Assembly (NCBI RefSeq): GCF_030286555.1
Contig: NZ_JASVWF010000001.1
Location: forward strand, 682,001 to 746,000
Source: Actinomycetospora termitidis
GTDB lineage: Bacteria > Actinomycetota > Actinomycetes > Mycobacteriales > Pseudonocardiaceae
Direction of reading: 5' to 3'
Length of the DNA: 64,000 bases
This document shows positions 17,294 to 25,414 of this stretch, piece after piece. The notes beneath the pieces were generated by a model, which did no database searches, had not been told where the DNA came from, and saw only the letters and a program-made list of their open reading frames with translations. Made by a program: the position numbers and the translations under genes. Position 1 is the first letter of the stretch; every line of letters starts with the position of its first letter.

Positions 17294-17578
17294 CGGCGTT
17301 CTCCCCCGTGTCCACCGGGCTGCCCCGGCCACGTCATTCCTCCGGGGCGGTCGCGTCCCCCCACCGGGCGGCCCGGCGTCGCCCCGGGCCTGCACCGCGT
17401 CAGCATGCCGCACGGGTGTGACGGCGACCATGGCCCGATGTCCGGAACGTCCCATCGGCGGTGGCGGGGCCGTCACCGGTGGTGGGGGAGGTGGACCACC
17501 GCACTACCGTGGACGGCGCTCGCGGTGCGACTGGGGTCTGAGTCCGGGGGCGGATCGAGGGAACGAGGAGGAGGCCGG

Positions 17579-19231
17579 GTGAGCAGCTGGGTGATGGCGG
17601 TCGAGGTGACGCCGTCGGAGCTGGTCGCGGTCGAGGTGGACCGGGCGGCCACCGGGGCCGAGGGCGCGCCGCGGCGTCCGCGGACGGTCACCGTCGACCC
17701 CGGGTCGGACGTCGACGGCGTCGACCGCCTGGCCGACGCGTTCACCGCGCTGCTCGACGGTGCCGCGCCGCCGGCGCGCCTCGTCGTCGCGACCCCGCCC
17801 GACACCGAGCGCCGCCGTTTCGAGGAGATCGCCGAGGCGACCGCGCTGGTCGGGCTGCCGGCGCCGTCGTGGCTGCCCGGCCCCGTGGCACTGGTGGGCG
17901 AGCGCATCGCCGCCGGCGTCCCGGTCGGGGGCCGCGCCGTCGTCCTCGACGCCCGGGACGGCGCCCTGACCGCGTGGCCGGTGCGGCGGACCGCCGACGG
18001 CGCCGAGATCGGCGCCCGCGGGCCGGTCGCCACCGGGACCCGCCTGGACCAGCTGCTCCTGGGTGTCGTGCGCGCCCAGCTGCACTCGCTCGACCCGGCC
18101 TCCGGCGACCACGGGGGTCCTCGGCCCGGTGCCCGCGAGGACTCCGACGCGCGCGGTCGCGCCGCACGGCTGCGACGGGAGGTCCGCCGCGCCCGCGCCC
18201 TGCTCGCGGACGGCGACGCCGACGAGGCCCGGGTCGGGTCCGACGGCCACACCGTGACGGTCGAGCGTGCGGTCTTCGACCAGCTCGTGGAGCACGCCCT
18301 GCGGGAGACGGTCGACGAGATCGAGCGCGCGGCCGGGCCCGACGACGCCGGGCCGGGCCCGGTGCACGTCCTCGCCGACCGGCCCACCCCGCTCGCGCGA
18401 CGGCTCGCCGCCCTGACCGACGGGGGCGACGCGGCGCTCGCCCTCCCGCGCGACCCCACCGACGGTGTGCTCGGGATGGCGGCCCTGCTCCTGCCCGCCC
18501 GGCCCCGGGCGGCCCGTGCCGCGTCCGGCGCGCAGGCGATCCGGTCGCGACGCGGCCTGGGCGGCTCCCCGGCGCCCGTCGGGGTCGGTGCCGTGGCGGG
18601 TGCGGAGGCGGCCGGGGACGACGGGTCCCGCACCCCGCCGCGCGGCCTGCCCCTGCCCGGGGCCGGACGCGAGGACGCCCTGGTGGCCGCGGACCGGACC
18701 GCGGTGGAGGTCGAGGCCCCCGGCGTGGACGAGGCGCCCGCGATCCCGGCCGCCCGGGTCCCCTCCACCCCCGTGCAGGCGCAGCGCGGCCCGGACGAGG
18801 CGTTCGGGAGCGGCGCCGGGCTGCTGACGCACCCCGCGGAGGCCGGCACCCGCCCCGCGGTCAACGGCGGCGGCCAGGGTCACGCCGCGCTGGCCGGCGC
18901 CCGCCCGCACGAGGCGCGTCCGACCTCGGACGCCCCGCCCGGGAACTCCGGCCCCCTGCCGCTCCCCGACCTCGACGAGCACGACGCGGCCCCGTCCACC
19001 GGGACGCCCTCGGGCGGCACGGCGGTCGCCGCCGGCCGTCGACGCGGCCCGGACACGGCGCCGCAGCCGATCCCGGTCGAGCCCGAGCGGCGGGCACCGC
19101 GGGGGGCGGTGCCCGTGCTCGTCGTGCTGCTGCTGGTCGCCGTGCTGGCGGCCGCGGGCGTCCTCGTGCTCGGCCCGGACCAGGTGAGCGCGGCCTTCGC
19201 CGGGATCGGGGCCGGCGTCGTCAGCCTCTAG
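17579..19231 (+). CDS. Hsp70-like ATPase-domain protein with C-terminal membrane anchor
   Basis: 550-aa protein. The N-terminal ~310 residues resemble a degenerate actin/Hsp70 ATPase domain of actinobacterial type (VMAVEVTPSELVAVEVD, then ARLVVATPPDTERRRFEEIA, the helical RAARLRREVRRARALL, and HVLADRPTPLARRLAAL). A long Pro/Ala/Gly/Asp-rich disordered linker (~330-505) follows. A single transmembrane helix (PVLVVLLLVAVLAAAGVLVL, ~517-536) lies close to the C-terminus. There is no substrate-binding domain, so it is not a classical chaperone; similar mycobacterial proteins are tail-anchored and of unknown role. The GTG start follows GAGGAGGAGG. Divergent from the histidine kinase across 285 bases. 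Confidence 0.7.
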   Translation: MSSWVMAVEVTPSELVAVEVDRAATGAEGAPRRPRTVTVDPGSDVDGVDRLADAFTALLDGAAPPARLVVATPPDTERRRFEEIAEATALVGLPAPSWLPGPVALVGERIAAGVPVGGRAVVLDARDGALTAWPVRRTADGAEIGARGPVATGTRLDQLLLGVVRAQLHSLDPASGDHGGPRPGAREDSDARGRAARLRREVRRARALLADGDADEARVGSDGHTVTVERAVFDQLVEHALRETVDEIERAAGPDDAGPGPVHVLADRPTPLARRLAALTDGGDAALALPRDPTDGVLGMAALLLPARPRAARAASGAQAIRSRRGLGGSPAPVGVGAVAGAEAAGDDGSRTPPRGLPLPGAGREDALVAADRTAVEVEAPGVDEAPAIPAARVPSTPVQAQRGPDEAFGSGAGLLTHPAEAGTRPAVNGGGQGHAALAGARPHEARPTSDAPPGNSGPLPLPDLDEHDAAPSTGTPSGGTAVAAGRRRGPDTAPQPIPVEPERRAPRGAVPVLVVLLLVAVLAAAGVLVLGPDQVSAAFAGIGAGVVSL

Positions 19232-19238
19232 AGGCCTG

Positions 19239-19757
19239 TTACGAGGTCACGGCCTCGACGTAGGCGTCCGGGTCCTTGTCGGCGAAGTCGAGGCCCCGGG
19301 CGTGCGCGTGCTCGGACTTGAACTGCTCGAACTTGGCGCCGAGCTCCTGGCGGAAGGCGAGCGAGGTGACGCGACGGAAGGGCGCGAGGTCGTCGCTCTC
19401 CTCCTCGGACATGTGGTGGTTGTTGGCCTTGTCGCACTCGTCGATCGCGGCCCACCACTGCTCGCTGCCGACCTCCTGGTCGAACGCCTTGCGCGCCCCG
19501 GCCCGGATGTCGTCGTGGTCGCCGACCGCGTCCTCGGTGGCCGAGGCGTCCTCGTCGTCGGCGCGGCGGGCCATCGACGGGTAGAAGTGCTGCTCCTCGG
19601 CGGAGGCGTGCACCTCGAGGTGGCGGGCCAGCTCGTCCCAGATCCTCGCCGCCTCGTCCAGCCGGTCGGTGTCGTCCCGCAGCTCGGCGAGGAGCAGGAA
19701 CTGCCGACGGAACCAGTCGTGGTCGTCGAGGATCATCTCGGTGATGTCCGCGGACAT
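19239..19757 (-). CDS. hemerythrin HHE domain protein
   Basis: 172-aa four-helix-bundle protein with a probable di-iron site. Ligand-bearing segments are DDHDWFRRQF (~11), HLEVHASAEEQHFYP (~46-61), VGDHDDIR (~80) and NNHHMSEEESDDL (~113). Such proteins bind O2 or NO or buffer iron, and in actinobacteria are often tied to oxidative stress; here the role is open. The C-terminal ~40 residues (SEHAHARGLDFADKDPDAYV) lie beyond the bundle. The frame continues upstream without a stop, but the ATG at 19757 follows an AAGGAG-type ribosome site (GAAGGAGTTCCGAGT) and begins the domain. Convergent with the Hsp70-like gene, separated by 7 bases. Confidence 0.9.
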   Translation of the reverse strand: MSADITEMILDDHDWFRRQFLLLAELRDDTDRLDEAARIWDELARHLEVHASAEEQHFYPSMARRADDEDASATEDAVGDHDDIRAGARKAFDQEVGSEQWWAAIDECDKANNHHMSEEESDDLAPFRRVTSLAFRQELGAKFEQFKSEHAHARGLDFADKDPDAYVEAVTS

Positions 19758-19819
19758 ACTCGGAACTCCTTCGTGTGGTGGTCCGCTGGAGCTACCCGGG
19801 CTCGTGGGCGGGCAACCCG

Positions 19820-21163
19820 TCAGGAGAGCTGGACCTGCCCCGCGGCGTCGACGAACCACACCTCCGTGCGCGCCCCGTCCAGTGTCGACGCGGCGTCGGC
19901 GGCGAGCCCGCGGTAGCGGCGGGTGTCCGGCAGCGCGATCACGATCCGGCTGCGCGGGTGCGCCCGGCGGCGCTGCACGGCCGCGGCGCTCGCGGCCCGG
20001 AACCAGTCCGCGGCGAGCGTGCTGGGGTGGGACCGCGCCCCGTCCGGGGGCCACCCCGTGACCTCGACGTGCACGTCGTCGCCGTCCAGGGACGCCACCA
20101 GGTCCAGCGCCGGCCCCTGCTCGGTCACCCGCCGCACGCTGCCGCCGCGGCGGGTGAGCCACGTCGTCACCGCCGCCGCCACGTTCTGGGTGCGCGACCA
20201 GCCCTGCAGCACGTCGCGGACCGGGAGCACGACCTCCTGCGCCCGCTCCGGCACCGCGCGCAGCGCCGCCCGCTGGGCCAGCCGCTCGCGCAGGACGACC
20301 GTGGCCGACGCGGAGAACGGCAGGAAGCGCAGCGGCGGGTCGTCGGGGTCGTCCCCGTCGCGCTCGGAGCGCCGGATGCGGGCGACGTCGTCGCTGGGTG
20401 CCTTCGGACGGTGCCGCGGGCGCCGGGACCGGGCGGGGGCGGGCTCCGGCTCGTCCGGAGCGTCCGGAACGGCGCTCACGGGCGCCGGTCGGGCCTCCAC
20501 GGTGGCCTCGGTGGCCTCGACGGGCAGCGCCTCCTCGCCGGTCCCGCCGACCGCCGGTCCGGCCGCGGCCGCCGCCTCCTGCCCGGCCTCGGTCAGCCGG
20601 GTGCGGATCGGTGCGTCCCTCGACCGTGCGGACCGCTCGACCAGCCCGGCCTTGACCAGCTTGCGGCACTGGTAGTTGAAGGCCTTCGGGTCGACGTCCG
20701 GGTGCCCGGGGGCCAGGGCGGCCGCGATCTCGTTGTCGGTCAGGCCGTCCGGTGCCCCGGCGAGGGCGGCGAGGACGCCGGCCTGGACGGGCGGGAGGCC
20801 CGGGGTGGTCGGCGCGAGGGTCACCTCAGGGTCATCGGTGTCGCCGTCGTCGTCCCGGATGGGCCGGTCGGGTGCGGCAGGGTCGTCCTCGCCGGGCGCC
20901 GCCGCCGCGTACGCCCGGGCCATCGCCTCGGCCGCACCCGGCAGCAGGCGGGTGCGCACCGGCCGTGTCCCGACCCGCTCCACCGCGCCCACGCCCACCA
21001 ACTTGCGGCACTGGTGGTTCACGGCCTTGTAGTCCAGGCCCGGGTGGTCCGGCGCGAGCGACTCCGCGAGCTCACGGTCCGAGAGCCCCTCGGGGACGTC
21101 GGTGAGCATCCGGAGGATGTCCTCCCGCGTCCCGGCGGCCGATTCGGGGACCGGGAGTGCCAT
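19820..21163 (-). CDS. double winged-helix protein with nuclease-fold-like C-terminus
   Basis: 447-aa protein, no named family recognised. Two similar helix-turn-helix-like modules lie at ~12-75 and ~125-195; both carry a LTD/LSD-(R/N)E-I/L-A..LAPxHPxxDxKAxNxQCRKLV signature. They therefore arose by internal duplication. An acidic/proline-rich linker follows (~200-290). The C-terminal ~130 residues contain GPALDLVAS...DDVHVEVTGW and a later helix-strand SRIVIALPDT. That layout resembles the D-ExK core of restriction-endonuclease-like folds, with Thr where the catalytic Lys is expected. It may bind nucleic acid without cutting it. Start: ATG reading MALPVPES; the frame extends upstream without support. 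Confidence 0.7.
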   Translation of the reverse strand: MALPVPESAAGTREDILRMLTDVPEGLSDRELAESLAPDHPGLDYKAVNHQCRKLVGVGAVERVGTRPVRTRLLPGAAEAMARAYAAAAPGEDDPAAPDRPIRDDDGDTDDPEVTLAPTTPGLPPVQAGVLAALAGAPDGLTDNEIAAALAPGHPDVDPKAFNYQCRKLVKAGLVERSARSRDAPIRTRLTEAGQEAAAAAGPAVGGTGEEALPVEATEATVEARPAPVSAVPDAPDEPEPAPARSRRPRHRPKAPSDDVARIRRSERDGDDPDDPPLRFLPFSASATVVLRERLAQRAALRAVPERAQEVVLPVRDVLQGWSRTQNVAAAVTTWLTRRGGSVRRVTEQGPALDLVASLDGDDVHVEVTGWPPDGARSHPSTLAADWFRAASAAAVQRRRAHPRSRIVIALPDTRRYRGLAADAASTLDGARTEVWFVDAAGQVQLS

Positions 21164-21253
21164 GGCCGCTCTCCTCCGTGACCAGGCGCCGGGCCGGTGG
21201 ACCAACCCGTGTGATGGCGCGCGCGCTGACGTGCGTGACCTTTCCGTGATCCG

Positions 21254-21259
21254 TATGGT
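21254..21259 (+). promoter_or_regulatory. -10 of a leaderless promoter
   Basis: TATGGT lies 8 bases before the ATG at 21268, with TTTCCGTGAT upstream. No separate ribosome site is present, so a leaderless mRNA is likely. Confidence 0.55.
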
Positions 21260-21267
21260 AACGGGGC

Positions 21268-21588
21268 ATGCTGGCACTGACGGAGACGGCGGCCGAGGCG
21301 ATCTCCAACATCCTCGAGACCAACGAGATGCCCGAGGGATCCGGTCTCCGGATCGCCGCCACGCCGAACATGGCGGAGGAGGGCCTCGAGCTCTCCGTGG
21401 CACCGAACCCGGCCGCGGACGACACCGTCCTCGAGGGCGGCGGCGCCGTGATCTTCCTGGAGCCGATGGCCGCGTCCGCGCTGGACGACAAGGTCCTCGA
21501 CGTCGAGCGCATCCCGGAGAACGAGACGGACGGCTCGGGCGACGAGTACCGCTTCGCCATCACCCCGCAGTCCGAGCTCCAGACCTAG
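21268..21588 (+). CDS. HesB/IscA-fold protein lacking cysteines
   Basis: 106-aa protein with the outline of the iron-sulfur biogenesis (HesB/IscA/SufA) domain: LTETAAEAISNIL, then GLRIAATP, GLELSVAPNPAADDTVLE, and the central GGAVIFLEPMAASALDDKVLDVE. True A-type carriers bind iron and clusters through one central Cys and a C-terminal Cys-Gly-Cys; this protein has no cysteine at all and ends in an acidic tail. It therefore cannot be a conventional cluster carrier and may be a structural or regulatory derivative. It probably has a leaderless promoter. Convergent with valS across a hairpin terminator. Confidence 0.75.
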   Translation: MLALTETAAEAISNILETNEMPEGSGLRIAATPNMAEEGLELSVAPNPAADDTVLEGGGAVIFLEPMAASALDDKVLDVERIPENETDGSGDEYRFAITPQSELQT

Positions 21589-21601
21589 AGCGGGTCCACG
21601 A

Positions 21602-21624
21602 CGGCGGGTGCGGGGCACCCGCCG
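21602..21624. terminator. bidirectional hairpin between convergent genes
   Basis: Perfect 10-bp stem CGGCGGGTGC / GCACCCGCCG with a GGG triloop, placed between the stops of the HesB-like gene and valS. It can serve both strands; there is no T-run. Confidence 0.65.
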
Positions 21625-21664
21625 CCCGGACGGTGCTCCCGGGTCGAGCTCCGCTGAGGTCCCG

Positions 21665-24235
21665 TCAGGCCTGGACCGTCTCCACGGGCCCGCCCACGCG
21701 CGTCACCAGCTCGCCGTCCTCGGACGGCACCAGCTCGACGTCGCGCACCCGGCCGGCCGCCTGCACGTCGCCCAGCACGACGCGCAGCGCCTCCAGCTGC
21801 GCCTCCGGCGCCGAGACCGACAGCGACTCGACCTCGGTGCGGATCGAGAGCTTCTGGTCGGACTTGCCCCGGCGGATGCCCGAGATGACGTCGGACGCGA
21901 CGTCCAGCACGCCCTCGTCGACACCGTCGGTGCCCGGCAACTCGGCGGTGGTGGGCCAGGCGGCCCGGTGCACCGAGCCGTCCTGCCACCACGACCACAC
22001 CTCCTCGGCCACGAACGGCAGCACCGGCGCGAACAGCCGCTGCAGCACCCGCAGGGCCACCGCGAGCGTGGCCCGGGCCGAGTCGCGGCCGGCGTCGTCG
22101 AACTCGCCGTAGGCCCGCGACTTCACCAGCTCGAGGTAGTCGTCGCAGAAGAACCAGAAGAACTGCTCGGTGACCTCGAGGGCCACCGCGTAGTCGAACC
22201 GCTCCAGGGCGTCGGTGGCCTTCGTGACGACGCCCGCGAGCCGCGCGAGCAGCGCGCGGTCGATCGGGGCCGTCACCGACCCGACGTCGGGAAGACCCGC
22301 GCCGACGCCGACCCCGAGGATGAACTTCGAGGCGTTGAGCAGCTTCATCGCGAGCCGCCGGCCGACCTTCATCTGCCCGCGGTCGAACGCGGTGTCGACG
22401 CCGGGGCGCCCGCCGGCCGCCCAGTAGCGGACCGCGTCGGAGCCGAACTCCTCCAGCAGACCCATCGGCGTGACGACGTTGCCCTTGGACTTCGACATCT
22501 TCTTGCGGTCCGGGTCGAGGATCCAGCCCGAGAGTGCGGCGTGGGCCCACGGCAGCTCGCCGAACTCCAACGAGCTGCGGACCACCGTCGAGAAGAGCCA
22601 GGTGCGGATGATGTCGTGGCCCTGGGGGCGCAGGTCCATCGGGAAGACGCGGCCGAACAGGTCGTCGTCGACGCTCCAGCCGCCCGCGATCTGTGGGGTC
22701 AGCGACGAGGTCGCCCAGGTGTCGAGCACGTCCGGGTCGCCGGTGAAGCCGCCCGGGACGTCCCGCTGGTCGGCGGTGTAGCCGGGCGGCACGTCGGTGG
22801 TCGGGTCGATCGGCAGCGCCGTCTCGTCCGGGGTGAGGACCTGCTCTCCCAGGACCTCGCCGTCGGCGTCGAGCGCGTACCAGACCGGGATCGGCACGCC
22901 GAAGAACCGCTGGCGGCTGACCAGCCAGTCCCCGTTGAGCCCGCGGACCCAGTCGGCGTAGCGGTGGCGCATGTAGTCCGGGTGCCACACCAGCTCGTCG
23001 CCTCGGCGCAGCATGGCCTCGCGCATCTCGGTGTCGCGTCCGCCGTTGCGCAGGTACCACTGCCGGCTGGAGACGATCTCGAGCGGCTTGTCGCCCTTCT
23101 CGAAGAACTTCACGGGGCGGGTGACCGGCCGGACGTCGCCCTCCAGATCCCCGGTCTCCGCGAGCATCGCGACGATCTTCTCCTTGGCGGTGAAGACCGT
23201 GGCGCCGGCGACCTCCTCGTAGCGCTGACGGCCCTGCTCGGAGGTGATCCACTCCGGGGTCTCGCGCAGCAGGCGGCCGTCGCGGGTGATGACGGTGCGG
23301 TTGGGCAGGTCGAGCTCGCGCCACCACTGGACGTCGGTGAGGTCACCGAAGGTGCAGCACATCGCGATGCCCGCGCCGCGGTCCATCTCGGCGGCCGGGT
23401 GCGCGAGCACGGGGACCTCGACGTCGAAGAGCGGGGACCGCACCGTCGTCCCGAAGAGCGGCTGGTAGCGCTCGTCGTCGGGGTGGGCGATCAGCGCGAC
23501 GCAGGCCGGGATCAGTTCGGGACGCGTGGTCTCGATGTACACCGGCGCATCCGCGCCGTGGTAGGCGATCCGGTGCCACGCGCCGGTGTGCTCGCGGTCC
23601 TCCAGCTCGGCCTGCGCCACGGCGGTGCGGAACGTGACGTCCCACAGCGTCGGCGCCATCGACACGTACGCCTCGCCGCGGTCGAGGTTGCGCAGGAAGG
23701 CGCGCTGGCTGATCGCGCGGGCCCGGGCGTCGATGGTCTGGTACGTGTGCGACCAGTCGACCGAGAGCCCGCCGCGGCGCCACAGCGCCTCGAAGGCCTG
23801 CTCGTCCTCGGCGGTCAACGTCTCGCACAGCTCGACGAAGTTGCGCCGCGAGATGGCGATCTGCTGCTTGCCCGGCTTCTCCGGCGGGGTGAAGTCGGGG
23901 TCGTAGGGCAGGCTCGGCTCGCAGCGGACGCCGTAGTAGTTCTGGACGCGACGCTCGGTCGGCAGCCCGTTGTCGTCCCACCCCATGGGGTAGAAGACCT
24001 GCTTGCCGCGCATGCGCTGGAACCGCGCCACGACGTCGGTGTGGGTGTAGCTGAAGACGTGCCCGACGTGCAGGGACCCGGAGACCGTCGGCGGCGGCGT
24101 GTCGATGGAGAAGACGTCCGCGCGCTGGGCCGTCCGGTCGAACGCGTAGGTGCCCTGCTCCTCCCATACGGGCGCCCAGGTGTCCTCGAGACCGTCGAGC
24201 GTCGGCTTCTCGGGAACCCGGGGGGACTGCGTCAT
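21665..24235 (-). CDS. valS: valyl-tRNA synthetase
   Basis: 856-aa class I aminoacyl-tRNA synthetase that charges tRNA-Val. The HIGH-type motif is GSLHVGHVF (~53) and the KMSKS motif is KKMSKSKGN (~580). The editing domain lies between, with ETTRPELIPACVALIAHPDD (~223) matching the CP1 site. The N-terminal PMGWDDNGLPTERRVQNYYG block and the absence of a long C-terminal coiled coil fit the shorter (type 2) ValS. It is the only aminoacyl-tRNA synthetase in the window. The ATG at 24235 lies 6 bases from a TAAACT -10, so its mRNA is leaderless or nearly so. No T-box-like leader is possible in so short a space. Confidence 0.96.
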   Translation of the reverse strand: MTQSPRVPEKPTLDGLEDTWAPVWEEQGTYAFDRTAQRADVFSIDTPPPTVSGSLHVGHVFSYTHTDVVARFQRMRGKQVFYPMGWDDNGLPTERRVQNYYGVRCEPSLPYDPDFTPPEKPGKQQIAISRRNFVELCETLTAEDEQAFEALWRRGGLSVDWSHTYQTIDARARAISQRAFLRNLDRGEAYVSMAPTLWDVTFRTAVAQAELEDREHTGAWHRIAYHGADAPVYIETTRPELIPACVALIAHPDDERYQPLFGTTVRSPLFDVEVPVLAHPAAEMDRGAGIAMCCTFGDLTDVQWWRELDLPNRTVITRDGRLLRETPEWITSEQGRQRYEEVAGATVFTAKEKIVAMLAETGDLEGDVRPVTRPVKFFEKGDKPLEIVSSRQWYLRNGGRDTEMREAMLRRGDELVWHPDYMRHRYADWVRGLNGDWLVSRQRFFGVPIPVWYALDADGEVLGEQVLTPDETALPIDPTTDVPPGYTADQRDVPGGFTGDPDVLDTWATSSLTPQIAGGWSVDDDLFGRVFPMDLRPQGHDIIRTWLFSTVVRSSLEFGELPWAHAALSGWILDPDRKKMSKSKGNVVTPMGLLEEFGSDAVRYWAAGGRPGVDTAFDRGQMKVGRRLAMKLLNASKFILGVGVGAGLPDVGSVTAPIDRALLARLAGVVTKATDALERFDYAVALEVTEQFFWFFCDDYLELVKSRAYGEFDDAGRDSARATLAVALRVLQRLFAPVLPFVAEEVWSWWQDGSVHRAAWPTTAELPGTDGVDEGVLDVASDVISGIRRGKSDQKLSIRTEVESLSVSAPEAQLEALRVVLGDVQAAGRVRDVELVPSEDGELVTRVGGPVETVQA

Positions 24236-24241
24236 GCTCCC

Positions 24242-24247
24242 AGTTTA
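24242..24247 (-). promoter_or_regulatory. -10 of valS promoter, near-leaderless
   Basis: TAAACT on the minus strand ends 6 bases before the valS ATG. The intervening GGGAGC could only act as a ribosome site if transcription starts upstream of the usual position. Confidence 0.6.
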
Positions 24248-24409
24248 CGGAGGGTGTCGTCGGCGTTCCCGGGCGCGGGTCCCCCGGTCCGGCGGTGCTG
24301 CTGGGCCGGGTGGGTGGAACCGGTAACGCTGCGGGGGCCCGCGGGGACAGAGTGGTCGGGGTCGCGCACGTGGCGGCTGGAGTACGTCTGTTCGGGGGAG
24401 TGGATGTCG

Positions 24410-25351
24410 ATGCCGGCGCAGGACTCGCAGCAGGCCCGTCACCGGGCCACCGGTGGCCGGGGGTACGGCCGGGAGGCCGGGGAGCCCGGAGTGCCGAGCA
24501 CCTACACCCCGCCGCGCCGCGAGGGCGGCCGGCACCGCGCGCCCGACGCGGCGCCGTCCACCGAGTTCGCGAACGTGCCGATGCAGCAGCGCGGCTCGCT
24601 CGACTCCCCGCCCTCCGGGTTCCGTCGCCTTCCCCCGGCCTTCCCGACGACGGGTGCGGTGCCTGCGCAGGCGCCGCCCGGGGGCACGCGGCCGACGTCG
24701 GACGTCGGTGCCGCGTCACGCCCGCCGGAATCGCCGGCCGAGGACGCACGGCACGGCAGCGGCGGCACACCGCTGACGTCGGACGCCGGCAGGTCGCCGC
24801 GGCCGCCGGAGGCCCCGACCGAGGACGAGCCGGTCACCACGCCCGTGCGGCGGACCGACCTGGACCGCGCCCGTCGCCGGGCGGACCACGCCGCGGTGCC
24901 GCGGCAGCGTCCGGCCGCCGACTCGTCCTTGCGAGCGCTCTCGGTCCGCCCGACGTCGGGACGGGTCGGTCCCGGGGCGTTCGGCACCGGTTCCTACGGC
25001 TCGACCGGCGTCGGCCCAGCTCGGGCCCGGACGCCCGTCGCGGCCCGCCAACCCCTGCCGTGGGAGCGCCGCCTCGAGGGCCGTACGGGCCTCGTCGGGA
25101 CCGTCGTCGGCGCGATCGGGGTGCTGATCGGGCTCGCGCCGTGGTCCGGGCTGCTGCCGCGCGTGATGCCGGCCGACGCGCTCGGCAGCACGCCGTTGTT
25201 CAACCTCGTCGGCGCGCTGTTCGGGGTGGCCGCGCTGGGGATCGGTGCCTTCGCGATGTTCCGGGCCGACGGGGTCGGACGCGGGCTCTACCTCGGCGTC
25301 GGGGCCGCGTGCCTGGGAGCGGCCGCGGTCGTCGTGGGTCTCACGGTCTGA
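24410..25351 (+). CDS. proline-rich protein with C-terminal membrane domain
   Basis: 313-aa protein of unknown function. The first ~200 residues are disordered, rich in Pro, Arg, Ser and Gly, and contain an imperfect duplication (PTSDVGAASRPPESPAED and LTSDAGRSPRPPEAPTED). About 100 C-terminal residues carry three hydrophobic segments (~225-247, ~258-281 and ~290-312), which should place the basic tail-like region on the cytoplasmic side. The ATG at 24410 is preferred, 9 bases after GGGGGAG; the ATG at 24404 is too close to it. Divergent from valS. No family recognised. Confidence 0.7.
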   Translation: MPAQDSQQARHRATGGRGYGREAGEPGVPSTYTPPRREGGRHRAPDAAPSTEFANVPMQQRGSLDSPPSGFRRLPPAFPTTGAVPAQAPPGGTRPTSDVGAASRPPESPAEDARHGSGGTPLTSDAGRSPRPPEAPTEDEPVTTPVRRTDLDRARRRADHAAVPRQRPAADSSLRALSVRPTSGRVGPGAFGTGSYGSTGVGPARARTPVAARQPLPWERRLEGRTGLVGTVVGAIGVLIGLAPWSGLLPRVMPADALGSTPLFNLVGALFGVAALGIGAFAMFRADGVGRGLYLGVGAACLGAAAVVVGLTV

Positions 25352-25402
25352 GGCCAGCCCGGGGTCGGTGTCGACGTCGGCGTGACTGTCGGGGGGTCGC
25401 GC

Positions 25403-25408
25403 TATTCT
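25403..25408 (+). promoter_or_regulatory. -10 of leaderless promoter of DUF222 gene
   Basis: TATTCT ends 6 bases before the ATG at 25415, with TTCGAAC between. No ribosome site is present. Confidence 0.5.
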
Positions 25409-25414
25409 TCGAAC

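Noticed and set aside
19758..20669. Upstream in-frame extension of the hemerythrin gene
   Set aside because: It overlaps the double winged-helix gene, is low-complexity Arg/Gly-rich, and a good ribosome site and domain start mark 19757.
24236..24409. A T-box or other riboswitch before valS
   Set aside because: The valS -10 is 6 bases from the start codon, leaving no leader for such an RNA.
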